The position numbers were made by a program, and so were the translations under genes. Below, one piece after another: positions 16,323 through 23,942 of a stretch of DNA of 33,153 nt. Within the stretch, counting starts at the first letter, position 1. The number at the start of each line of letters is the position of its first letter. A model generated the notes under the pieces. The model was not told the DNA's origin and searched no databases. It worked only from the letters and a program-made list of their open reading frames with translations. This stretch comes from Gemmatimonadales bacterium. Lineage in GTDB: Bacteria > Gemmatimonadota > Gemmatimonadetes > Gemmatimonadales > GWC2-71-9. The stretch lies in contig JAICJD010000018.1 of assembly GCA_025928645.1 (NCBI GenBank), positions 1-33,153 on the forward strand, given 5' to 3'.

Positions 16323-17831
16323 GTGACCGACGTCGCGCCCGAGCCGGCTCCCGTGCCGCCGCCCGGCCCCGCCGAGCGGGTCGGGCTGCGCGGCGCCGAG
16401 CTGGCGGCGCGGGTACGGCAGGCGCTGTACCGGACGCCCACGCGCGCCCTCGCGGCGGCCTTCGAGCGGATGGTGGACGGCGGCACCGCGCGCCACCTGG
16501 ACTACTTCATGGACGGCGTGGTGCACCGGATCCGGGTCTTTCCCTGCCCCCTCACCCTGCTTCCGGAGCAGGCGGCGTATCTCCACCGCGTGGTCCGCAC
16601 CCTCCACGACGCGCTGGTCCGGCTGCCCGAGCTCTACCTCGCCGACCCCGAGGTCCGCGGCATTCTCCGGCTGGAGCCGGAAGAGGACGCGTGGCTGCGG
16701 GACTGCTGGACGCCCGCCGTTCGCGCGCGGCCTGCCGTGTTCGACCGGCTGGACGCGCTGGTGGACTACACGAGCCCGGTCTGGAAGGACACCCTCAAAT
16801 TCGTCGAGCCGAATCTCACCGGGGTCGGCGGATTGCACCTCGTGCCGTCGGTCGAAGAGATCCTGAGCGAGACGGTGGTGCCCCTGCTCGAGGCGGCGGA
16901 CGTCGGCCTCCGGCTCGCCCGGCTGGCCGACGCGCGCGAGCTGCTCCACCGGGAGCTGGCCGACCAGCTCGAGGCGATCGGCCGGCCGGGCGGCACCGTG
17001 TGCTTCGTGGAGCCCAAGTACGAGCTGGAGGGAATCGACGAGCAGCGCCGCCTGGTGGAGTACCTCGGCGCGCGCCACGGGATGCGCGCGCTCCACGCCG
17101 ATCCGTGCGAGCTCCACATGCACGGCACGGAAGCGTACTGCGGCGACGATCGGGTGGATCTCGTCTACCGCGACTACAGCGTGCTGGACCTGGCTGAGCT
17201 CGAGCGGGATGGCGTGGACGTCACGCCGATGCGCACGCTGTTCCGGGAGAACCGGGTCGTGAGTTCGATCGGCGCGGAGCTGGACCACAAGGCCTGCTGG
17301 GAAATCCTGACCGATCCGGATATCGCCGGGCGCTACTTCGACGAGGCGTCGCGCCGGTGCTTCCAGCGGCACGTGCTCTGGACTCGGGTGCTGTCCGACC
17401 GGGTCACCTCGCTGCCCGCCGGCGAGCGCGGCCCGCTGCTCGAGTACGCGCGCGGGGCCCGCGATACGCTCGTGCTCAAGCCCTCACGCGGCTACGGCGG
17501 CGAGGGCGTCGTCATCGGGCAGACGCTCAGCGACGCGGAGTGGGAGCTCGCGCTCGCGGCCGCGCTGGCGGATCCGGAGCTCTGGGTCGTGCAGACGCTC
17601 GCCTACATCCCGGTGCTCGAGGTGCCGACGCTCGCTCCCGACGGCGCCCTCCGCCCCGAGATGTACTATCACGTGATGGGATACGCCTCGTCGGAGGCGG
17701 GCCTCGCGATCCTCGCCCGGGCCTCGCAGCGGCAGGTGGTGAATGTGGCCCAGCGGGGTGGAATGGCGGGGGTGATGGTGGTGAAGGACGGAGAGGACGG
17801 AGAGGACGGAGAGGACGGAGAGGGCGGATAG
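16323..17831 (+). CDS. Circularly permuted ATP-grasp / glutathionylspermidine-synthase-like protein
   Basis: 502 residues from GTG 16323, 6 nt after the DUF445 stop. The central part resembles permuted ATP-grasp ligases: FVEPNLTGVGGLHLVPS in the place of the EINTNAGG-type substrate motif, CFVEPKYELEGIDEQRRLVE, VDLVYRDYSVLDLAEL, and LKPSRGYGGEGVVIG with the ATP-binding Lys at 386. Such enzymes join a carboxylate to an amine or thiol through an acyl-phosphate. The substrate is unknown. The N-terminal 150 residues match nothing I recognise. The last 16 residues are a low-complexity KDGEDGEDGEDGEGG tail encoded by a GGACGGAGA tandem tract that runs into the terminator hairpin. Confidence 0.72.
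   Translation: MTDVAPEPAPVPPPGPAERVGLRGAELAARVRQALYRTPTRALAAAFERMVDGGTARHLDYFMDGVVHRIRVFPCPLTLLPEQAAYLHRVVRTLHDALVRLPELYLADPEVRGILRLEPEEDAWLRDCWTPAVRARPAVFDRLDALVDYTSPVWKDTLKFVEPNLTGVGGLHLVPSVEEILSETVVPLLEAADVGLRLARLADARELLHRELADQLEAIGRPGGTVCFVEPKYELEGIDEQRRLVEYLGARHGMRALHADPCELHMHGTEAYCGDDRVDLVYRDYSVLDLAELERDGVDVTPMRTLFRENRVVSSIGAELDHKACWEILTDPDIAGRYFDEASRRCFQRHVLWTRVLSDRVTSLPAGERGPLLEYARGARDTLVLKPSRGYGGEGVVIGQTLSDAEWELALAAALADPELWVVQTLAYIPVLEVPTLAPDGALRPEMYYHVMGYASSEAGLAILARASQRQVVNVAQRGGMAGVMVVKDGEDGEDGEDGEGG
17786..17821. repeat. GGACGGAGA tandem tract encoding the ATP-grasp C-terminal tail
   Basis: Four exact 9-nt units occupy 17786-17821 in frame with the upstream gene and encode repeated Glu-Asp-Gly triplets just before its TAG at 17829-17831. 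Further degenerate, inverted units (CTTTCCGTC, CCGTCCTCTCCGTC) follow at 17857-17895 and supply the other side of the terminator stem. Confidence 0.85.
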
Positions 17832-17878
17832 GTGACGGAGAGGCTGACTACCGACCTTTCCGTCACCCCTCCGCCCTC
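17820..17878. terminator. Bidirectional terminator hairpin between convergent genes
   Basis: Arms 17820-17843 and 17855-17878 are reverse complements at 21 of 24 positions around an 11-nt loop. The stem spans the stop codons of the convergent ATP-grasp gene (ends 17831) and metallopeptidase gene (ends 17863). No long T-run follows on either strand, so intrinsic termination may be partial. Confidence 0.7.
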
Positions 17879-19110
17879 GCCGTCCTCTCCGTCACCTTGG
17901 CGCCAGGCAACGAACCCCACCGGTCCCAAGCCGCCGGCGCCAAGGTATATCTCACCGCCGGCCTCCCCGACACCGTGACCGAATCGAACGCCGCTCTATA
18001 GCCGGCGCGGGCGGTACGCCGAAGGGGCGGCCCCGCGGTCCGCACGAAGCGGTCGGCGGAGCGGGCGTCGTCCCATACGATGTACCAGATGAGCGCGGGG
18101 CCCCCGGGCGTATCATAGACCCGGAAGCGGTCGCCGCCCCAGCCGATCGGCACCACGGTCTGCACCTCGTCCGATCCCGCCAGGACGGCCAGCAGCACCC
18201 GGATCTCGTTCTCGCCCAGCACGTCCTCGTAGGCGACCCCGCGCTCGGACGGAAACGCCAGCGCGAGCGGCCGGTCGCCGCGCGCGTAGCGCTCCGGGTG
18301 GAGGATCTGCTCGGTCGAGACCGGCATGCGCGGGCCGTAGGGCAGCGTGTCCTTCGGGCCGGCGGTCTCCCACCAGTACATGAACTGGGCGCCGTCCAGA
18401 TACGGAAAGATCAGCGCCTCGCGCACCACGAGCGGCGCGTGGGCGAACACCGGCATCTGCGATTGCTGCTCGCGGACCTGATCGCGATACATGTCCCAGA
18501 ACTCGGGCGTGGTCGTCACCCGCCGGCCCGGAGCGAGCACCTCGATGGAGGTCAGGGTCGCCTGCCCCTCGAGCACCGACTGGGCGGCGGTGAGCCGGTC
18601 GTTGTTCGCGGTGGCGCCAAGGATCGAGTCGAGCGGGAGGTACTGTCCCTGGAGCGCGTGTACCATCTCGTGCGCGAGGACCAGCCGGAGCTGGTCGTGC
18701 CCGGCCCCGGCCACCCCGAAGAGCATCGCCGAGTCGGGGTCGTAGTAGCCGGCGACCTGCTCCGCGTAGAGATCGAGCAGCAGGCCCCGGAGCTCGAGCG
18801 TGTCGGGAAGGAGGCCGAACAGCCGGTAGGCCGTCTCGAGGCCGCGCATGCGGGCGGGCGGCAGCTCCTGATCGAGCTTGGCGAGCAGATAGCCGCGCAC
18901 CTGGTCCCGGGTCCTGAGCGCGGAACGCGGCGGTGTCCGGAAGGTCAGCCCGGCCGCGCGCTCGACGGGACTGCGCAGGCTGTCCACCAGGCGCTGGAGC
19001 TCCAGCGCCTCGGAGCCGGTCGCGCCGGGACGCTGCCCCCGGCACGCCGCTGCCGTGGCGAGGAGCCCGCCGGCCACGAGCAGCCGGCCAGCGGCCCGGC
19101 GGAGCGTCAT
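17863..19110 (-). CDS. HExxH metallopeptidase-like lipoprotein
   Basis: 415 residues from ATG 19110. The N-terminus GRLLVAGGLLATAAAC looks like a lipoprotein signal with Cys23, although the -3 residue is Ala rather than Leu. A zinc site LVLAHEMVHALQGQ has H147, E148 and H151, and VLEGQAT with E181 about 30 residues later is a good third ligand, as in gluzincin-type peptidases. The segment AEQVAGYYDPDSAMLFGV before it is typical of a poorly studied family of predicted exported proteases. It overlaps the prepilin peptidase stop by ATGA, so the two are coupled. Substrate unknown. Confidence 0.78.
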   Translation of the reverse strand: MTLRRAAGRLLVAGGLLATAAACRGQRPGATGSEALELQRLVDSLRSPVERAAGLTFRTPPRSALRTRDQVRGYLLAKLDQELPPARMRGLETAYRLFGLLPDTLELRGLLLDLYAEQVAGYYDPDSAMLFGVAGAGHDQLRLVLAHEMVHALQGQYLPLDSILGATANNDRLTAAQSVLEGQATLTSIEVLAPGRRVTTTPEFWDMYRDQVREQQSQMPVFAHAPLVVREALIFPYLDGAQFMYWWETAGPKDTLPYGPRMPVSTEQILHPERYARGDRPLALAFPSERGVAYEDVLGENEIRVLLAVLAGSDEVQTVVPIGWGGDRFRVYDTPGGPALIWYIVWDDARSADRFVRTAGPPLRRTARAGYRAAFDSVTVSGRPAVRYTLAPAAWDRWGSLPGAKVTERTARAEG

Positions 19111-19877
19111 GCCTGTCCCAGGTAGCCGCCGTACCAGGCGAAGAGCGCGGGGCCGACCAGGTAGGTGGCCGCCGCGCCGATGGCGAGGAAAATTCCGAAC
19201 GGCACCAGCTTCTTGTGTCCCGCGATCGACAGCGGGACGAAGATGAGGCTGCCGATCAGCGCGCCAAGGAACACCGTGAGCAGGGTGCCCTGCCAGCCGA
19301 CGAAGGCGCCTACCATCGCCATCATCTTGACGTCCCCGCCGCCCATCGCCTCCTGCTTGAACATCCATTCGCCCGCCACCGCCACCAGCCAGAGCAGACC
19401 GAAGCCGAACGCGGCGCCGAGCAGCGCCGTGCCGAGCGGCTGCCGGCCGAGGGCCAACGCGAGGAGCACGCCCAGCACGAGCCCGCCGAGCGAGAATTCG
19501 TCGGGGATGATGTAGGCCCGCGCGTCCGTCATCGCGATGCCGAGCAGGACCGTCCCGAACACGGCGCCGCGCAGCGTCTCGAGACTCAGTCCGTAGCGCC
19601 ATACCATCCCGGCCCAGAGCAGCGCCGTGGCGAGCTCGATGAGCGGATACTGCGCCGAGATGGGCGCGCCGCAGCCGCGGCAGCGCGCCCTGAGCACGAG
19701 CCAGGAGATGATGGGGACGTTGTCGTACCAGCGAAGGCCCATGTCGCACGTGGGACAGTGCGACCGGGGACGCACGACCGACTGCTTCGGCTCCGCGCCC
19801 CAGCGCAGGATGCAGACGTTGAGGAAGCTGCCGATGACCGCGCCGAACAGCCCGGCGATGACGATGAACAGCGGCAT
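19107..19877 (-). CDS. pilD: Type 4 prepilin peptidase / leader peptidase PilD
   Basis: 256-residue inner-membrane aspartyl protease that cleaves type IV prepilin-like leaders and N-methylates the new terminus. Residues 1-25 form the first membrane segment. The cytoplasmic zinc-binding methyltransferase loop has C41-x2-C44 and C66-x2-C69 (HCPTCDMGLRWYDNVPIISW, RCRGCGAPISAQYPLIE). The peptidase half carries both catalytic aspartates, D118 in TDARAYIIPDEFSL and D182 in MGGGDVKMMAMVGAFVGW. Several further helices follow. No pilin or type II secretion gene is visible nearby. It sits between an RNA methyltransferase (1 nt upstream) and a lipoprotein (4-nt overlap). Confidence 0.95.
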   Translation of the reverse strand: MPLFIVIAGLFGAVIGSFLNVCILRWGAEPKQSVVRPRSHCPTCDMGLRWYDNVPIISWLVLRARCRGCGAPISAQYPLIELATALLWAGMVWRYGLSLETLRGAVFGTVLLGIAMTDARAYIIPDEFSLGGLVLGVLLALALGRQPLGTALLGAAFGFGLLWLVAVAGEWMFKQEAMGGGDVKMMAMVGAFVGWQGTLLTVFLGALIGSLIFVPLSIAGHKKLVPFGIFLAIGAAATYLVGPALFAWYGGYLGQA

Positions 19878-19878
19878 G

Positions 19879-20664
19879 TCAGGCGTCACGCGTGACCTCG
19901 TACAGGAGGATGCCGGCGGCGACTGCGACGTTGAGCGACTCGACCCCGGCTGCGAGCGGGATGGCGACGCGGCGGTGGGCTGCCGCGAGCAGGACCGGGC
20001 TCGCGCCGGCCCCCTCGTTCCCCAGCACCACTGCGAGCGGCGTGCCGCCGCGCGGCCGGCGGCGGAGCGGCTCGCCGTGGCTGTCGGCCACGAGGAGTTC
20101 CACTCCGCGGGCCGCAGCCCAGGCAAGGAAGGTATCCGGGCCGGCCGGAGCAGCGGGCAGGCGGAACGCGGCACCCATGCTGCCGCGCAAGACCTTGGGA
20201 TTGGCCAGCTCCGCCGTGCCCCTGAGGGCCACGACCCCCGCGGCGCCGAGGCCGAGCGCGGTCCGCAGGATGGCGCCCACGTTTCCCGGATCCTGCACCG
20301 CGTCGAGCGCGAGCACGGTTCCCCCCGGCGGGGTCGGCACCTGCTCCAGCGCCCACGCGGGCGGGGCCACGACGGCGACGATTCCCTGCGGCTGCTCGGT
20401 GTCCGCCAGCGTGTCGAGCATGGCGGGGGTCACCTCCACCACCCGCACCCCGCGCTCGGCCAATGCGATCTTGAGAGCCCGCCCGCGGGGAGTACCTTCC
20501 AACGCCGGAGACACGGCGGCCCCGCGCACCGGCACGCCGGCCGCGAGCGCCTCCTCCAGCAGGCGCACGCCTTCGGCGAGGGCGAGCCCGCGCCGCTCGC
20601 GCGCCCGGCGCCGGGCCAGGTCGCGGATGGTCGTGAGCAGCGGATCGGATTCGGAGGTGGTCAC
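19879..20664 (-). CDS. TrmH/SpoU-family RNA 2'-O-methyltransferase
   Basis: 261 residues from GTG 20664. The N-terminal substrate-binding part is RRRARERRGLALAEGVRLLE, as in RlmB/TsnR-like enzymes, then a C-terminal SPOUT knot: LDAVQDPGNVGAILRTALGL, ELANPKVLRGSMGAAFRLP, VVLGNEGAGASPVLLA and IPLAAGVESLNVAVAAGILL. It probably methylates a ribose in rRNA; the exact site is not predictable. No upstream ATG exists in the conserved region, so GTG is the best start. That GTG is only 3 nt from the divergent thiD ATG. First gene of the set with pilD and the metallopeptidase. Confidence 0.92.
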   Translation of the reverse strand: MTTSESDPLLTTIRDLARRRARERRGLALAEGVRLLEEALAAGVPVRGAAVSPALEGTPRGRALKIALAERGVRVVEVTPAMLDTLADTEQPQGIVAVVAPPAWALEQVPTPPGGTVLALDAVQDPGNVGAILRTALGLGAAGVVALRGTAELANPKVLRGSMGAAFRLPAAPAGPDTFLAWAAARGVELLVADSHGEPLRRRPRGGTPLAVVLGNEGAGASPVLLAAAHRRVAIPLAAGVESLNVAVAAGILLYEVTRDA

Positions 20665-20667
20665 GGG

Positions 20668-21474
20668 ATGAAGATCGCGCTCACCATCGCGGGCTCGGAC
20701 TCGGGCGGCGGGGCCGGCATTCAGGCGGACCTCAAGACCTTCCAGCAGTTCGGCGTGTTCGGGACCTCGGTCATCGTCGCGCTGACCGCGCAGAACACGC
20801 GCGGCGTGCGCGCGGTGGAGACCGTGCCCGAGGCGATGGTCTCGGCGCAGCTCACCGCGCTGGCCGAAGACCTGCCGCCCGCCGCGCTCAAGACCGGGAT
20901 GCTGGCCGAGGCGGCCATCGTCCGCCTGGTGGCGAAGGCGATCCGCGAGAACGGGTGGCAGCCGCTCGTGCTGGATCCGGTCATGGTCTCGAGCTCGGGC
21001 CACCGCCTGCTCAGCACCGAAGCCGAAGACGTGATCCGCGACAATCTGCTGCCGCTCGCGGCCCTGGTGACCCCGAACCTCGACGAGGCCGCGGTGCTCA
21101 CCGGCCGGGTGGTGCACGACGTGCCCACGATGGAGCGCGCCGGCGAGACGCTGGTGCGCTTCGGCGCCGGGGCCGCGCTGGTGAAGGGCGGCCACCTGCC
21201 GGGCGACGACGCGACGCTCACCGACGTGCTGGTGACGCCGGACGGCACGCGGCACTTTCCCCACCCCCGGCTCGACACCCGCTCGACGCACGGCACCGGC
21301 TGCACCCTGTCGGCCGCGGTGACGGCGGGCCTCGCGCTCGGGCGCCCGCTCGAGACCGCGGTGGCGGACGCGCTCGACTTCGTCCATCGCGCCATCGCGC
21401 GCGCGCCCGGCCTGGGCGCCGGGCATGGCCCGCTGGACCACACGGTCACAGCGCCTCCACCACTCCCTCGATGA
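20668..21474 (+). CDS. thiD: Hydroxymethylpyrimidine/phosphomethylpyrimidine kinase
   Basis: 268 residues. ThiD phosphorylates HMP and HMP-phosphate to HMP-diphosphate in thiamine synthesis and salvage. The start MKIALTIAGSDSGGGAGIQA is diagnostic, with later DPVMVSSSGHRLLS, TPNLDEAAVLTG, ALVKGGHLPGDDATLTDVL and the anion-hole/catalytic STHGTGCTLSAAVTAGLALG. ATG 20668 is preceded by an excellent ribosome site GGAGGTGG (20654-20661) that lies inside the first codons of the divergent methyltransferase gene. No other thiamine gene or TPP riboswitch is visible. The 3' end overlaps the convergent phosphorylase gene by 29 nt. Confidence 0.96.
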   Translation: MKIALTIAGSDSGGGAGIQADLKTFQQFGVFGTSVIVALTAQNTRGVRAVETVPEAMVSAQLTALAEDLPPAALKTGMLAEAAIVRLVAKAIRENGWQPLVLDPVMVSSSGHRLLSTEAEDVIRDNLLPLAALVTPNLDEAAVLTGRVVHDVPTMERAGETLVRFGAGAALVKGGHLPGDDATLTDVLVTPDGTRHFPHPRLDTRSTHGTGCTLSAAVTAGLALGRPLETAVADALDFVHRAIARAPGLGAGHGPLDHTVTAPPPLPR

Positions 21475-22282
21475 GCGCGGCCAGCTCGCCCGCCACCCGG
21501 TAGGCGACCTCCATCACTTCCAGATGATCCAGCTTGTGCGGCGTGACGCCGGCCGCCGGGTTGGTGATCGCGCTGAAGCCGAGGCAGCGGAGGCCCGCGG
21601 CGCGCGCGGTGATCACCTCGACGACCGTGGACATACCCACCGCGTCGGCGCCGAGCCGCTCGAGCATCCGGATCTCGGCCGGCGTCTCGTAGCTCGGGCC
21701 CAGCAGGCCGACGTATACGCCTTCGGCCAGCGGGATCCGCCGCCGGCGGGCGACCTCGCGCGCGAGCGCGCGAAGCGCGGGGTCGTACGGGTCGGACATG
21801 TCGGGAAAACGGGTTTCGCCCGGGAGCGCCGGACCGAACAGACTGTTCCGGAAGCTCAGGTTGATGTGGTCGGCGATCAGCATCACCGTGCCCGACCCGA
21901 AGCTGCGGCGGATGCCCCCCGCGGCGTTCGTGAGGATCAGGGTCTCGACGCCGAGCCTGGCGAAGACCCGGACCGGCAGCGCGGTGAGCGCGGCGGGATG
22001 GCCCTCGTACATGTGGAACCGGCCGCTCTGCACCAGGACGCTCCGGCCGCCGAGGCTGCCGGCCACCAGCTCGCCGCTGTGCCCCATCACGGTGGGCGAC
22101 GGGAAGTGCGGCACCTCCGCGTACGGCACCCGCACGGCGTCCTCGAGCCGCTCGGCGAACTCGCCCAGCCCCGAGCCGAGCACGATGGCGACGCGCGGCG
22201 CCCGCCCCTCGAGACGGCCGCGGACGGCCGCGGCGGCCTCGTCGACGCTGCCGGCCCAGACGTCCGACGCCGTCACGCTCAC
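21446..22282 (-). CDS. punA: Purine nucleoside phosphorylase (trimeric, PunA/PNP-I type)
   Basis: 278 residues from GTG 22282, overlapping the transporter stop as GTGA; GTG 22276 is an alternative. It splits inosine or guanosine with phosphate into base and ribose-1-phosphate. Motifs are IVLGSGLGEFAERLEDA, the VMGHSGELVAG and SGRFHMYEGH active-site loops, TNAAGGIRRSFGSG, GLLGPSYETPAEIRMLERL with the purine-binding Glu, GADAVGMSTVVEVI, and SAITNPAAG with the Asn that selects 6-oxopurines. This specificity matches the upstream adenosine deaminase, which makes inosine. Last gene of the nucleoside operon; its end overlaps thiD. Confidence 0.95.
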   Translation of the reverse strand: MSVTASDVWAGSVDEAAAAVRGRLEGRAPRVAIVLGSGLGEFAERLEDAVRVPYAEVPHFPSPTVMGHSGELVAGSLGGRSVLVQSGRFHMYEGHPAALTALPVRVFARLGVETLILTNAAGGIRRSFGSGTVMLIADHINLSFRNSLFGPALPGETRFPDMSDPYDPALRALAREVARRRRIPLAEGVYVGLLGPSYETPAEIRMLERLGADAVGMSTVVEVITARAAGLRCLGFSAITNPAAGVTPHKLDHLEVMEVAYRVAGELAALIEGVVEAL

Positions 22283-23754
22283 AGGAGGATCCCCGCGATC
22301 GTCGCGGACAGAAAGTTGGCGAGCGTGCCCGCGAGCATGGCGCGGAGACCGAGGCGCGCGAGGTCGCGCTTCCGCTCGGGCACCAGCGCGCCGATCCCGC
22401 CGAGCTGGATGCCCACCGAGCTGAAGTTGGCGAACCCGGCCAGCGCGAATGAAGCGATGGTGAACGAGCGGGGGTCGAGCTGGGCCCTCATCGGCCCGAG
22501 CTGGGCGTAGGCGATGAACTCGTTCAGCACCATGCGCGTCCCGAGCAGGCTCCCGATCGCCCCGCTGTCGCGCCACGGCACACCCATCGCCCAGGCAATC
22601 GGGCGGAAGGCCCAGCCGAGCACGGTCTGCAGGTTCGCCGGGAACCACGCGACGTAGCGGTGGACCGCGCCGAACCCGCCGTTGAGCAGCGCCACCAGCG
22701 CCACGAACGAGACCAGCATGGCGATGACGTTGAGCATCAGGTTGAGACCCTCGCTCGTGCCCCGGGCCGCGGCGTCGAGCAGGTTCACGTCCTGCTTCGG
22801 CATGTCGAGCCGGACCTTCCCGTAGGTCTCCGGGATCTCGGTCTCGGGCTCGAACAGCTTGGCCATCATGATCGTGCCCGGCGCGGTCATGATCACCGCG
22901 GTGAGCAGGTGGCGGGCCTCGATGCCGAACGCGATGTAGGCGACCATGATCGAGCCGGAGATGTGGGCCATCCCGGAGGTCATCACGGTCATGAGCTCCG
23001 AGCGGGTCATCCGCGCGAGGAACGGCCGGACGGTGAGCGGCGCCTCGGTCTGCCCCATGAAGATCGACGCGGCCACGTTGAGGCTCTCGGCGCCGCTTGC
23101 GCCCATAACGCGGCTCATCACCACCGCGAAGGCGCGGACCACGATCTGCATGATGCCCAGATAGTACAGGATCGCGAACAGCGAGCTCACGAAGATGATG
23201 GCCGGCAGGAGCTGAAAGGCGAAGATCACGCCCAGACTCGAGTGCTGCTTGCCCAGCTCGCCGAACACGAACTCCGACCCGATGTACGAGTAGCCCAGGA
23301 TGCCGGTGACCAGATCGCCCAGCCAGCGAAACAGCGCCTGGCCCGCCGGCACCCGGAGCACGAAGATGGCGAACAGCAACTGCAGGCCGAGGCCCCAGGC
23401 GATCACCCGCCAGCGGATGGCGCGCCGCTGGTGGGACAGGAGGACGCCCAGCCCGACGATCAGCACCAGCCCGATGAGGCCCGACAACCGGCTGGCCGGC
23501 GAGACGGGCCCGCTGGCCGGCGATGGCAGCTCCACCCGGGCGCCCGGCACGGTCGGCGGCGCGGGGGTCGGAGCGGTGGTGGTTCCGGTATCCTGCTGCG
23601 CCGTCGCCGCGGTAGCGGGCCGCTCCATGGCGGCGAGGCCGCGCCAGGCGAAGCCCGGGATCAGCCACGCTCCCGCCAGCGCCGCGGTGATCAGCGCGAA
23701 GGCGACGAGCGCACGGCGCAGTCCTCCGGCCCCGGAATCACCGGCGTTCGGCAT
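22279..23754 (-). CDS. nupC: Concentrative nucleoside transporter (CNT/NupC family)
   Basis: 491-residue inner-membrane ion-coupled nucleoside importer. The CNT core begins around residue 90. It includes IGSEFVFGELGKQHSSLGVI, FVSSLFAILYYLGIMQIVVR, the substrate/ion site MGQTEAPLTVRPFLARM and, in the second half, GTRMVLNEFIAYAQLG and GFANFSSVGIQLGGIGALVP. Unusually, a separate membrane segment (residues about 13-33) and a Pro/Thr/Ala-rich linker (about 45-88) precede the core, making it longer than typical 400-residue CNT proteins. The long linker probably sits outside the cytoplasm. It overlaps punA by GTGA. The REP-like hairpin and 188 nt separate it from the adenosine deaminase gene. Confidence 0.94.
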   Translation of the reverse strand: MPNAGDSGAGGLRRALVAFALITAALAGAWLIPGFAWRGLAAMERPATAATAQQDTGTTTAPTPAPPTVPGARVELPSPASGPVSPASRLSGLIGLVLIVGLGVLLSHQRRAIRWRVIAWGLGLQLLFAIFVLRVPAGQALFRWLGDLVTGILGYSYIGSEFVFGELGKQHSSLGVIFAFQLLPAIIFVSSLFAILYYLGIMQIVVRAFAVVMSRVMGASGAESLNVAASIFMGQTEAPLTVRPFLARMTRSELMTVMTSGMAHISGSIMVAYIAFGIEARHLLTAVIMTAPGTIMMAKLFEPETEIPETYGKVRLDMPKQDVNLLDAAARGTSEGLNLMLNVIAMLVSFVALVALLNGGFGAVHRYVAWFPANLQTVLGWAFRPIAWAMGVPWRDSGAIGSLLGTRMVLNEFIAYAQLGPMRAQLDPRSFTIASFALAGFANFSSVGIQLGGIGALVPERKRDLARLGLRAMLAGTLANFLSATIAGILL

Positions 23755-23803
23755 GCAGGCTCCTGAAGTTCGGATTCGACTGACGCTTCATCCCGAGCCG
23801 CAC

Positions 23804-23886
23804 GTCATCCCGAGCGGAGCGAGGGACCTTGCCCCGCCGTGCTCGGAGCATTCCCGGGCAAGGTCCCTCGCTCCGCTCGGGATGAC
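23804..23886. repeat. REP-like inverted repeat, full copy 2 (perfect 30-bp arms)
   Basis: Arms 23804-23833 and 23857-23886 are exact reverse complements over 30 nt, with a 23-nt loop. The arm contains CCCGAGCGGAGCGAGGGACC. A further partial copy (TTCATCCCGAG) lies just upstream at about 23788-23798. It sits between nupC and add inside the nucleoside gene set, where it could attenuate transcription or protect mRNA ends. It matches copy 1 at 9954-10035. Confidence 0.9.
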
Positions 23887-23942
23887 GGTGCGGCGCCCGG
23901 GATGCCGTGTTCCGCTCCGGATAAAGCCCTGCACGGCCCGCG

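Noticed and set aside
14688-17372. An 894-codon minus-strand open frame
   Set aside because: Antisense to the DUF445 and ATP-grasp genes, with no recognisable motif.
17786-17821. Possible CRISPR-like array
   Set aside because: The units are contiguous 9-mers without spacers, and no cas gene is nearby; it is a simple tandem tract.
20640-20668. Possible TPP riboswitch upstream of thiD
   Set aside because: Only 3 nt separate thiD from the divergent gene, and the upstream DNA is coding on the other strand with no recognisable thi-box.
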